Shown here one piece after another: positions 24,787 to 33,800 of a stretch of DNA of 50,949 nt. The first letter of the stretch is position 1; every line of letters begins with the position of its first letter. Position numbers and translations under genes: made by a program. The DNA is from Halovenus amylolytica. GTDB lineage: Archaea; Halobacteriota; Halobacteria; Halobacteriales; Haloarculaceae. The notes beneath the pieces are model-generated. The model saw nothing but the letters and a program-made list of their open reading frames with translations. It was not told where the DNA came from and did not search any database. Location: the NCBI GenBank assembly GCA_004015825.1, contig SAYS01000023.1:1-50949 (forward strand), in the 5' to 3' direction.

Positions 24787-27378
24787 ATGACTCAACTATA
24801 TGAGGATTATCGACTGGGTGAATTTGAAACATCTCCGGTAACTATAAGAGAAGCATTAGATATTCAGGAAGAATCATGGTATCAGGTTATTGACTCACGT
24901 GAATTTCGCGTTCCTGAATACCAGCGGAACTATTCATGGGAAGCATCGAATCGAAGTGACTTCTGGAATACGCTGAATGACAGTTTCACGGAACTGGCCC
25001 CACTTCCCGACGATCTGGAAGACCGTGACGAGCTTGCAGGACTCTATATGGGCGCAGTCTACATTGCGGAGCCTGGTGAGGAGTCCGAGTATGATAAATT
25101 GGATATTGTTGATGGCCAGCAACGATTCGCGACCTTCCAACTGCTGTTGAAGGCGCTTTATGACTACTGTAAGAGTCTTGAAACTGAAGCTGGTGACGAG
25201 GGAGAAATCGACCTCGAAAGCAGCTTGACCAATGTCAAGGTCCAGCTCGGTAAAGCATTCAGCGGGACAGACCCGTCTGTGACGTTGAATTCAGAGGATA
25301 GAGATTATTTCACCGCGTTAGCTGCATACCCTGAAAACTGGCATACGTCAGTCCGTGATATCTTGTTAGAGAAGATAGCGAACAACGACGGGGTAACTCA
25401 CAATATGTACCCCCGGGCTCGTAAGGTGAGCGAGATTATCGACAAAATACAGGACCCAATCCCAGGAGTGAGGAGGATTAATCTTAAGGAAATAGATGCG
25501 TTCGCCGGGAGCCATGAAGACGACGATGCGGATAACAAACTGGACGAATGGATACGATATGAAACCTCACACGAACGTCTCTTTAAGGCGTATAAAGAAT
25601 CGTACGGATTCATCGAAGAGCTCCACGACGATTTGACAAACGGTGACCTTACCCAGCGTGCGAATGTCACAATGAATTTTGCGGCATACATTTTGCATGC
25701 AATTACTGTCGATCGCTGTTTGATCACAGAGCCGAATCCCGACCTACGACTCGATATCTTCCAGTCAATCAACGATAAAGGCAAAGAATTACATAATGTT
25801 GACAAGATCCGGGCGCGGATCAAACACCGACTTGTTGGGGAAGATGATGCAGGGACTATGGATGAGTGGCGCGACACACTTGCCCGGTTCGATGGTGACA
25901 AGGATGATATCGAGCAGATGTTGAAATATTTCGTTGCAGCCATCGAAGATTCGGTCAACGATGTAACAGACGCTGGAAAGGCCGTCATGCAGGTATTTGA
26001 CCGATCGACGTCTGATGACTCTGACATCACCCCCCGACTCACCAAAGACGGCGCTACTGGTCTCGTTTCGAGAGTGGCCGAGTATTCAAAGTACTATACT
26101 GACATTCGGGACGCAGAGCTGAGCCATTTCGACAGGGCGATTGACGATGACAACCGCAAAGAAGTCAAGCGGATGCTTGACCGAGTCGGCAATCGAATAG
26201 GTGCAACTCAGTGGTACGCACTAGCGCCCTATGTCTATATGCAGTTAGACGAGGAAGCACCCGATTCCTACGAAGAAGATGATATCGGTGATTTCCTGTA
26301 TAATGTCGTTGATGCCATCGAAGTTCTCACGTTGCGTCAATCGGTGAGTGACCGCAGCGGGGAAGCAATTGAGGGAGTATATGTGACGACAGTACAGGAG
26401 TTTGCGGACCGTAATGGAGACTCCAAATTCGATAGCTCGAAACTCGTGTCCGATTTGGTTGATGCGACGAGCAATAAAGCTGAAGACCTGTTTGAAGATG
26501 GGTTGATTTATCATATGGTCAAAAACCGGGCGTGGACATCCGGTGAGTTAGCTCAATGCATTTTCCAGCGCGCGACAAGCCGATACTTGCAAGAAGAGGT
26601 TGATCCTGGTCGCGATATTCGTGATTATTCTGAGGTTCAAATCGAGCATATTCTTCCGCAGACGCCAATTTCAGACACTGCAAATAGAACCGCAGCTGCT
26701 GACGACCCGGGTGCGTATGCGTGGCTGGAATACTTCTTCCGAACAGATGCAACAGACGAGGATTCGGATATCACAGCATCCGTCCAGACGCTAATCGACG
26801 AAGATGTCCCTTCGCTCAAGAACGGAGACCTTGATTCGGATGCCCTCAGTGATGATGTAGATATTGACGAGATTGAAACGATTCAGGATGAAATCGATAA
26901 GCGCTTCATCGATGACATTGGGAATCTCTTGTTTTTGCTTGACGCCGATAATCTAGATGCCAGCAATGACCTCCTCTCGAAGAAGTTGCCGATATATACA
27001 AAAGACGATTATTTGGCTGTGGTTGTGAACGACTTCTTCAACGGTGGCGAAGATTCTGCGTTCGCTGCTTCCTCACACATCGAAATGAGGCCGGAGGATT
27101 TTGAAACGCTTGAAGACGATTCCTCTGACTGGGACAATGACGCCGCTGAACGGGTTGATCGGTCCTGGACGTATGAGGGTATGTTTGAACGAAAGGCGAG
27201 CATGGTCTATGAAATTCTGCAGCGGTTGACGTTCAATCTAAAGCCAGCAGACGATGACGAGGGTGACGAAGGCGAGTCGACTGAGATTGATACGAATGAG
27301 TTTGAAGGGCTGGAAGACCGGGTTGAGGAAGCAGTCAGGTCCGATCGAGAGCGCCGAATAAATCGTCGGAATTTCTGA
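24787..27378 (+). CDS. GmrSD-type (DUF262-DUF1524) modification-dependent restriction enzyme
   Basis: This protein is 863 residues from ATG 24787, which the TATA box supports; the frame is open 42 codons further up. The N-terminal DUF262 (GmrS, ParB-like NTPase) domain shows FRVPEYQRNYSWE (about 40-52) and DIVDGQQRFATFQ (about 107-119). The C-terminal DUF1524 (GmrD, HNH-like nuclease) domain shows VQIEHILPQTP (about 617) and IGNLLFLLDADNLDASND with LSKKLPIYTKDD (about 712-745). GmrSD cuts DNA carrying glucosylated or other modified cytosines, and the family includes enzymes that act on other modifications. Single-chain fusions like this are common. It sits 3.3 kb from the TGT-based modification genes but has its own promoter. 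Confidence 0.9.
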   Translation: MTQLYEDYRLGEFETSPVTIREALDIQEESWYQVIDSREFRVPEYQRNYSWEASNRSDFWNTLNDSFTELAPLPDDLEDRDELAGLYMGAVYIAEPGEESEYDKLDIVDGQQRFATFQLLLKALYDYCKSLETEAGDEGEIDLESSLTNVKVQLGKAFSGTDPSVTLNSEDRDYFTALAAYPENWHTSVRDILLEKIANNDGVTHNMYPRARKVSEIIDKIQDPIPGVRRINLKEIDAFAGSHEDDDADNKLDEWIRYETSHERLFKAYKESYGFIEELHDDLTNGDLTQRANVTMNFAAYILHAITVDRCLITEPNPDLRLDIFQSINDKGKELHNVDKIRARIKHRLVGEDDAGTMDEWRDTLARFDGDKDDIEQMLKYFVAAIEDSVNDVTDAGKAVMQVFDRSTSDDSDITPRLTKDGATGLVSRVAEYSKYYTDIRDAELSHFDRAIDDDNRKEVKRMLDRVGNRIGATQWYALAPYVYMQLDEEAPDSYEEDDIGDFLYNVVDAIEVLTLRQSVSDRSGEAIEGVYVTTVQEFADRNGDSKFDSSKLVSDLVDATSNKAEDLFEDGLIYHMVKNRAWTSGELAQCIFQRATSRYLQEEVDPGRDIRDYSEVQIEHILPQTPISDTANRTAAADDPGAYAWLEYFFRTDATDEDSDITASVQTLIDEDVPSLKNGDLDSDALSDDVDIDEIETIQDEIDKRFIDDIGNLLFLLDADNLDASNDLLSKKLPIYTKDDYLAVVVNDFFNGGEDSAFAASSHIEMRPEDFETLEDDSSDWDNDAAERVDRSWTYEGMFERKASMVYEILQRLTFNLKPADDDEGDEGESTEIDTNEFEGLEDRVEEAVRSDRERRINRRNF

Positions 27379-27834
27379 CTCACCGCTCGCTGTGGTGTGG
27401 GCAAGAGAGTCCCGATGCGGAACCGCTCGCGCCGGCCACGAAACGCCATACCATGCTGCGCTCCGAGACGGGTGCTCGCCGGTGCTCGGGGACGCTAGTA
27501 CCGCCACTGCAAACAGGATTGTCCCACGGTCGCTGCGCTCCCTCCCGGCGATCGGGCAGTTGACCGTTCGCGTTCCTTCGGACTAATCGACTGAATATAG
27601 TACGTGCAGTCAGCGTTCAATTCAACAGGTCAGACAGTGACCTGTTGGTAGAAATGCTATCAGCAGAATGGACACCGGGGTATCCTATTTGAGTCGGGGT
27701 CAGTCGTGACGCACCGCAATTACTCCCAAGAACTCTTTTTTGGCAGTGGTGAATCGCCAAACATAGTTTGATTTCACTGTTTCAGAGATTGCTTGATGTT
27801 TTGAACCGCACACATCAGGACGAGTTCACGGAAT
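27379..27834. other. non-coding stretch, GC-rich first half, with a hairpin
   Basis: No credible gene is seen. The first 210 bases are GC-rich and unlike their surroundings, perhaps decayed chromosomal DNA. A perfect hairpin sequence lies at 27623-27647. The following 150 bases, with TTTTTTGGCAGTGGTGAATCGCC, look like IS-associated sequence but cannot be assigned. Confidence 0.4.
27623..27647. repeat. perfect 10-bp inverted repeat with 5-base loop
   Basis: CAACAGGTCA, loop GACAG, TGACCTGTTG. The stem is perfect and GC-balanced. It lies 245 bases after the GmrSD-like gene, not followed by a T-run. It could be a transcription-end hairpin, a protein site or the hairpin of a decayed IS200/IS605-type end. 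Confidence 0.5.
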
Positions 27835-28041
27835 TCACCATAACGACAACTCAACCGACCGCTCGGGATGTGCGTCTGTGCTGTTTGAACACCGAAGGAA
27901 GGTATCGAGGGCGTCTGGGTCGATGGTTTCGTGCAGAGGGGGTAACTCACAGATATCGGCGTCAGTCTGGTCAGCAATACTTTCACTAACCAGGTATGTT
28001 ATCTCCCCTCTGTTGAGTTCATCTATATTGATTACCGTCAC
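27835..28041 (-). CDS. HalOD1-domain-like small protein, possibly shortened
   Basis: From a GTG start the 68-residue product reads YLVSESIADQTDADICELPP, then LHETIDPDALDTFL. This is the typical core of the haloarchaeal HalOD1 output domain (VxxAVAExxGxDPxxLPPLyexIDPDAL). The family normally continues with a Gly-x-x-Val beta pair after the VELSLW point, but a stop comes here and the next frame reads on (GEFRELVLMCAV). It may therefore be cut by a frameshift. A 44-residue gene precedes it on the same strand. Confidence 0.5.
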   Translation of the reverse strand: MTVINIDELNRGEITYLVSESIADQTDADICELPPLHETIDPDALDTFLRCSNSTDAHPERSVELSLW

Positions 28042-28056
28042 AACAATTTACCCTTC

Positions 28057-28191
28057 TTACGAATATACGGTTTTATTTGCTTCCCAATCTTCGAGAGCTC
28101 CACGCAACAAACTGGCTCGTTCTTGTAGATTCTTGGGATCAAAATCGCTGCTGACTATACACTCTATATTCAGCACTCCGACATCTTCCAT
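28057..28191 (-). CDS. 44-residue acidic small protein upstream of the HalOD1-like gene
   Basis: The ATG frame begins MEDVGVLNIECIVSSDFDPK and ends with a helix containing LLRGALEDWEANK, closing 16 nt before the GTG of the HalOD1-like gene. The acidic composition and tight spacing favour a real gene, but it is too short to assign. Confidence 0.35.
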   Translation of the reverse strand: MEDVGVLNIECIVSSDFDPKNLQERASLLRGALEDWEANKTVYS

Positions 28192-28389
28192 ATCATATAT
28201 TGGATAGTTGTTTCACCAGATTAAGGAAGAGCCGACAAAGATATGATCACGACATCTTTATCAAATCACGACATATTCAGGGATCAGATGACATAAAAAT
28301 AGCTCTTGCAACACGAACTCTTCAAAATGACAATACTCTAAAACTCATTCAGTTTTTCAATATATAAACAAGGCTCTTTCTGATAGACT

Positions 28390-28412
28390 GGCTGGCGGGT
28401 TGGGCGCCAGCC
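28390..28412. terminator. 8-bp hairpin downstream of the TFB gene
   Basis: GGCTGGCG, a 7-base loop, CGCCAGCC. The hairpin lies 21 bases past the TFB stop codon. It is GC-rich and followed on the plus side by TTT. A role in ending the TFB transcript is plausible but archaeal terminators are usually T-runs, so confidence is limited. Confidence 0.35.
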
Positions 28413-28433
28413 TTTCACCGAAACGAAATAATA

Positions 28434-29387
28434 TCAAATATCGTTCAGACACTCTCGAACAGTTTGCCACTGTCGGGAGAGTGTAACTGGACTTACCCAA
28501 GCTGCCTTGGCGAGTTCTTCCTGCGTAATTTCCACGTTATACTCCTGTGCTGCTCCGTAGAGCATCGCAGCCGCGACTCCTGTCGGACTCTGGCCCACAT
28601 GAGCTTGGTTATCAACAAGTTTGACTGCGATCTCCCGTGCACGGCGACGGACTGGCTGAGATAGATCAGCCTCCGTTCCGACCCGTTCAATGAAGTCTAT
28701 TGGGGTCGGAGGTGCCAAGCTTATTTTGAGCTCGTGGGCAAGTTTCCCATATGCGGACCGGATATCACTCGACGTGACAGGTGAAACCTCGACCACTTGG
28801 TCTAATGGGAAAGGGATGTTGTTCTTGCGTGCGACTGCGTGGACACATGCTGCAGCCATGGCCTCAATGGACTGACCAATGAGGTGGCCATTGTCCGCTG
28901 CTCGTCGATATAAATGCGCAGCCTGTTTCGTCGTTGTTGAAGTGGCCTCAAGCCCGGCTGCAACTGCACGAATTTCTTTGAGACCATGGCGGAGCGTCTC
29001 CTTGTCATGCCGTAATCGATTATTGTGCCGTGCCCATCGCCCGCCGGCATGATTATTACTATACCCGATCTTCGTCCCGACAGTCACCTGTGATACAGGA
29101 CCCGCTGCACCGGTCCGACGCTCATTTCGTGGCCTCCAGCCAGGCTCAGTAAATTCAATCTCAGAATCTGAGTGTATTGTGCCGCATTTTCGACAGTACC
29201 ATTCGCCGACGGCACTCTTTGCGAACGCCGATTCCCCACACTCGATACAGCCCTCTGAAGTATCGAACGTTTCTGCTGACGGGAGCTTTTCAGTCCGGGC
29301 TGCGGTCTTTTGGCTATCTGCCTGGTGATTACTGAAGGTTGATTTCTTACGGGTGACTCGGGTGGAGTATTGATTGGATGATGCCAT
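28434..29387 (-). CDS. tfb: transcription initiation factor B (TFB) paralogue
   Basis: The 317-residue protein starts at ATG 29387 (a TTG one codon earlier is open). An N-terminal zinc ribbon (CIECGESAF, then WYCRKCGTI) is followed by a B-finger-like linker and two cyclin folds: ETLRHGLKEIRAVAAGLEAT with AAACVHAVARKN, and RAREIAVKLVDNQAHVGQSP with AAAMLYGAAQEYN. It ends with a helix-turn-helix (ITQEELAKAAWVSPVTLSRQ) that reads the BRE. TFB recruits RNA polymerase to TBP-bound TATA boxes. Haloarchaea carry several TFB copies with separate regulons. This one sits in accessory DNA and is flanked by defence-like genes, so it could direct their expression. Confidence 0.95.
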   Translation of the reverse strand: MASSNQYSTRVTRKKSTFSNHQADSQKTAARTEKLPSAETFDTSEGCIECGESAFAKSAVGEWYCRKCGTIHSDSEIEFTEPGWRPRNERRTGAAGPVSQVTVGTKIGYSNNHAGGRWARHNNRLRHDKETLRHGLKEIRAVAAGLEATSTTTKQAAHLYRRAADNGHLIGQSIEAMAAACVHAVARKNNIPFPLDQVVEVSPVTSSDIRSAYGKLAHELKISLAPPTPIDFIERVGTEADLSQPVRRRAREIAVKLVDNQAHVGQSPTGVAAAMLYGAAQEYNVEITQEELAKAAWVSPVTLSRQWQTVRECLNDI

Positions 29388-29936
29388 CAAGCCGTACCGG
29401 CCATGCCGGCGGAAGTGCCCTAAACTATGTATTTTATCTCAGTCTGACCAGGGCAGTGTCCCTGCCCCGTACCAACTCTCATTCTCTCCAGAAGGTCCAC
29501 GGTATTTAAATCGATAAACTGCAGTGAACTGTACACCGCTCAATAATCACTTTCGACGACTCCAGTACAAATCATTCAGCGGCAAAACAAGGCTCCTGAC
29601 CATCAAAAACCACGATAGAGGAGAGCATCGATATCCGATTAAGAAACCGCCTCAAGTGTCTTGACCGCGAGCATGATGTGGCGATGTCCATTACGCCCCA
29701 AATCGTTCTTGACCCGTACCCCACCTGCGAGCAGGTCACAGTGTGTCATAGAAAGCTTCGTACCCTCTGTCGATCCAAGTCTATTCATGACTCTCGTGCA
29801 AGATAGAACGCGCGTATACAACACCCCTGACTGTCACAACTGTTGGGGTGCTGACACCAAATTCCCGTGCTAGACATGGTTACTGGTGGACGGTTCAATT
29901 CGCTTTTAAAAATAAAATTTTGAGAAATATCAACGG
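29388..29936. other. intergenic region, no supported gene
   Basis: These 549 bases separate the TFB gene from the small zinc protein. TTTAAATA on the minus strand at about 29504-29511 may be the TFB promoter with a leader near 90 nt. A 61-codon frame at 29824-29639 (minus) is basic and Cys-poor and looks like a decayed remnant rather than a gene. Confidence 0.4.
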
Positions 29937-30437
29937 TCACAATTCGTGGTTATTGTCCGATTCAAGTGACTGAATATATTTAACTACAACCTGAAGTTCG
30001 GCTTTTGTCAGAGCCTTACTATCGCTGGTTTCCTTAGCAGATTCTACATCGACTCTTTCAGCAAACCAGTTTCGAAGCTCGTTTAGTGATCCCAGCCCCG
30101 CCTCATTCGTGGGTGTTGCTGGCCCAGCGAATACCGATTTACAGTCCCTACAGATTGGATTGAATGGCCCCGGTTCACTACTTTGTGGCCATTCTTTCTC
30201 ACGCAGATCTTTTTTGCATAAGGTCTGGGAATCATCAACTCCAACGAGATGTTGTGTACTTCCAGTTGGTGACGCAACATACTCTCCGTCGAACTGTTCT
30301 TCCAAGTCTTCTTTCGATAACTTGTCTTGATTATCGGACGTTTCAGCTTCCTCCAAATTTTCATCTTTTTGGGCCATTTCAGAATCGAAAGAGCTCATTA
30401 TTTCCTCCAGTTCATCATCGCCGGTTCCATTGCTCAT
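29937..30437 (-). CDS. small acidic zinc protein carrying the shared L-x-E-I-x3-F motif
   Basis: The protein is 166 residues from ATG 30437, placed 29 nt after a TATA element. Near the N-terminus, DDELEEIMSSFDSEM matches a helix found in other proteins of the 30-50 kb gene set. A middle domain reads QHLVGVDDSQTLCKKDL then PICRDCKSVF, the plan of a short haloarchaeal zinc domain (HLV, TLC, CxxC). The C-terminal part is helical (ELRNWFAERV, then LQVVVKYIQSLES). The function is unknown. The shared motif suggests it is a peripheral subunit of the large leftward system even though it has its own promoter. Confidence 0.6.
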   Translation of the reverse strand: MSNGTGDDELEEIMSSFDSEMAQKDENLEEAETSDNQDKLSKEDLEEQFDGEYVASPTGSTQHLVGVDDSQTLCKKDLREKEWPQSSEPGPFNPICRDCKSVFAGPATPTNEAGLGSLNELRNWFAERVDVESAKETSDSKALTKAELQVVVKYIQSLESDNNHEL

Positions 30438-30804
30438 ACGGTTGTAAATGGAATCCAACGGTATATTAATATACATTAGTGTAAACAAATACGAACGAAA
30501 GTGCTGTGCTAACCTCTATAATCTATGTCTTGCACTGTCTTCTATATTCATACTCAGTCCAGCATGTTTCTTCCACCCGTTTTGCATCGCAACAAATCGG
30601 CGGTGAGCATTTCTATGGCACGCAAGATCAGGTTATATGAAGATCACGTCCGCCAGAGAACAACCGCGTATGCTCGCCCTCACTATCGACCGACAGCATG
30701 TTACTGTCTTGCACATCTTATCCACCGTTGGCCAAAAGGACTTCACAGCCGACTGTTGGTAATCCTATGCTCTGAGACAATTAGGTGGTGTGAGTAATAT
30801 CCCT
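30438..30804. other. intergenic region with TATA box at 30461-30475
   Basis: GTATATTAATATAC (30461-30474) is a near-palindromic TATA element centred 29 nt before the ATG at 30437 on the minus strand, indicating a leaderless transcript. The rest of this 367-base stretch, after the end of the giant gene, shows no supported gene. Confidence 0.5.
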
Positions 30805-33800
30805 TCAGAGGTCGTCAAACTCTTCGGAGATCTCGCCCAGTATCCCACCAGATTCAGTGTCCCCCTCCTCTGGTGACGTCTCAGTTTTGCATGCATCCAT
30901 GCCCCCCATCTCACTCTCTTCTTTGGATTCTGTCGCAGTTGTAACCGGGTCCTGTCCAGTCTCTGTGGCCCAGTCTCGGTAAGATTCTTTGACCTCTTCC
31001 CATGTGCCGACGCGACTGGTGAGGTGCCCGCCACTATAATTAGCCATTTTATCGAATTCGTTGTAATTAGGCAAATGACCAAGACGTTCAGCGACGCGCT
31101 GGAATTCCATCCAGAGTTCCGACAGGCTGGGACTTTTATTGTTTGTTACTGCGTTTCTTTCGTTGACCGTTGAACGTCCAGTATTGCTCTTGGATACGAC
31201 TTCATCAGTGGTCGCTCCCGACTTTTCGGTCTCAGATGCAGTTTCCGACGTGTCTTCAGTAGACGCAGTGTTCGGAGTGAAGTCCGGGCCGAGTTCGATG
31301 ACGTTGAGGTCTTTGGTACTGCTGAGTTGTTTCCGCGTTGTTCCGTCATTTGACTCCCATACTTTCCCACGTGCATTCTCAAGAGCGTACCATTCCCCTT
31401 CTGTCCAATCCCGGTCGATGTTGTGCTTCGACCAGATATTCATCTTGATCTCTCGCCCGTTCTGATCCCGGACATCCAGCTGTGCTGTCTTTTGATTCCC
31501 GACTCGTTTGTCAACGTCAGCGACCTGAATCAAGAACTGTGAATCAATCCGCTCATTGGCGGGAATCGTTTCCCACGACGTATCCAATGCGGTAGACTGG
31601 AGTTGATTCGAACTTGCTGCCGGCGTCGAGGAAGAGGACCAACTAGTGCCCGAATGAGGTTTAGAGGTTTGCTCCGAGGCAGTGTTCGTATCCACAGATG
31701 AGAGGTCTGCAGCTTCGAGTGCCTCGCCCCAAGAGCCGAAGTATGACGAATAGTACGAGTAAGAGTAGATTCCATGCTCATCCATATCGGTGGAATTAGG
31801 AACATGTCCGAGGTTCTCTGCTATCCGTTTTATATCATCCAGTAGCGCCTGTTTTTTATCAATCCCAGCGGCTTCAAGCGCCTCATCCCAACTCCCGAAT
31901 TCAGTGCGGTAGTCGTACCGCGAATACTCGCACTCTTCAGGAAGCTCGCTCGCCTTCGGAGGTCGGTCAAGACGACGATGAAGAGATTGGAGTATCTCAA
32001 TTTTTTCCTCACGCTCTTTTTCGGTGTTCTGCGCAAATTCCTTTTTAATTCCAGATTTTTCGAGTGCTGTGCTCCACGAGTCGAAGTATGACGAATACGA
32101 TGAATAAGCCCCATGTTCATTCATGTCATCTGTATTTGGAATGCGTCCAAGTTTCTCTGCCACTCGTTGGATTTCGTTCAGCATGTCTTGCTCTTTGTTG
32201 ATACCGGCGGCTTGCAGTGTCTCGTCCCAACTCCCAAACTCTTCATAAAAATCGTTGGTAGAATACCCGCAATTTTCAGGGAGTTCAGTTGTCTTTGGAG
32301 CGCGCCCCAGCCGGTTATTCAAGTGTCGAACGACTTTGAGCATCGCCTCTCTTTCATGGCTGCAGGAACCGGAGTCGGGGTCTTGGTTTAGCCCAGCCCG
32401 TTTCAGTGCAACACTCCAGGAATCAAAATACTTCGAATAGTCCCCACTTGAGTACGCTCCATGTTTCTCTATATCACCGGTACTGGGAACGCGGCCGAGT
32501 TTCTCTGCCACCTGTTCTATTTCCTTTAGCATCGACTTCTCTCTGTCAATTCCAGCAGCCTCCAGTGCCTCGTCCCAACTCCCGAATTCAGTGCGGTAGT
32601 CATACTGTGAGTACTTGCAGTCTTCAGGAAGCTCGTTTGCCTTCGGAGCGCGTCCGAGCTTTTTTGCGATCCGTTCGATCACATCTAGCATCGACTCTGT
32701 GCTGCGGGTTGCACCGACACCAGCCTCGTCAATCGCAGTATCCAGACTGCCGAACACATCACGAAAATCGGCCGGGGCATAGTCACTGACGGAATTCAAT
32801 AGTTTCGTATCAATATGACTCCAGTTACCATCGAGCTTCTGCAACTCAGCGATGAGTTCCTCCCGACGCATTTGATCAGAGGAGTCCGATTCCTTTCCGC
32901 CATGTCGTTCGTCCGCCTCATTGTCTGAATCATCTGAGGACTCAGTCACCGTTACCCTGGTATCTGCTGCCCCCGAGTCGTCTTCTCCTGTTCCGTCTGC
33001 ACCTCGGTTTACGGAACCACCCTCGGTAGAAAACGCCTCCGATACCGCATCTGTATATGTCCCAAAGTAGTCCGCATACATTGTAGCACTCACATGGCCG
33101 TGCTTGTTCATCTCCGTCGTGCTCGGTTTGTGTCCAAGCTTGTCGGTAACACGGCGAAGCTCTTGCAGGAGACGCCGATCGTTGTCGACATCGGCTTCGT
33201 CAAGGGCTTCCTGCCATGTTCCGAAAGCTTGAACCATCTCTTGTACCGAATACGGACTCTGTTCACTGACATCGGTAGATTTCACTACTTGGTCTGTCGA
33301 ATCAGCATACTCTTTGATAGCCTCGATATAATCAGCTTTAGTCAGTTCATCAGTGTCCATCCCCGAATCACTCTCCAACCTGTATAAAGTACCAGCCTCA
33401 TCCTGCACCGACTCAGACTCCTCGCTACGGGATTCGCCGATGCCAGCTTCATCCATCGCTGTATCCAGACTGCCGAACACATCAAGAAAATCGTCGGGGT
33501 GATAGTCACTAACCGAATACAGTAGCTTCCTGTCGATACTGTTCCATTTATCATCGAGCTTCTGTAACTCAGCGATGAGTTCCTCCCGATGAGCATCGTC
33601 CGTAGAATCGCTTTCTTGCTCGCGTTCCAGTTCGTCTGCATTAGCGTCTGGTTTAGCCGAAGTATCAGTCTCTGTTTCACTGGTACCGGCTGCTCCAGAG
33701 TCGTCTACACCAGCCTCTGTGAGTGCGTTATCCCAGCTTCCGAAAATCTTGGAATAAACGTCCGAAGAGTGTCCGCTGTTAACATATTTGTCAACATCGG

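Noticed and set aside
27392..27586. Small GC-rich frame after the GmrSD-like gene
   Set aside because: Composition is basic and Arg/Ser-rich, with no start signals and no neighbours in phase.
29639..29824. 61-codon minus-strand frame
   Set aside because: The product is basic with no motif, promoter or partner. It is probably a decayed remnant.
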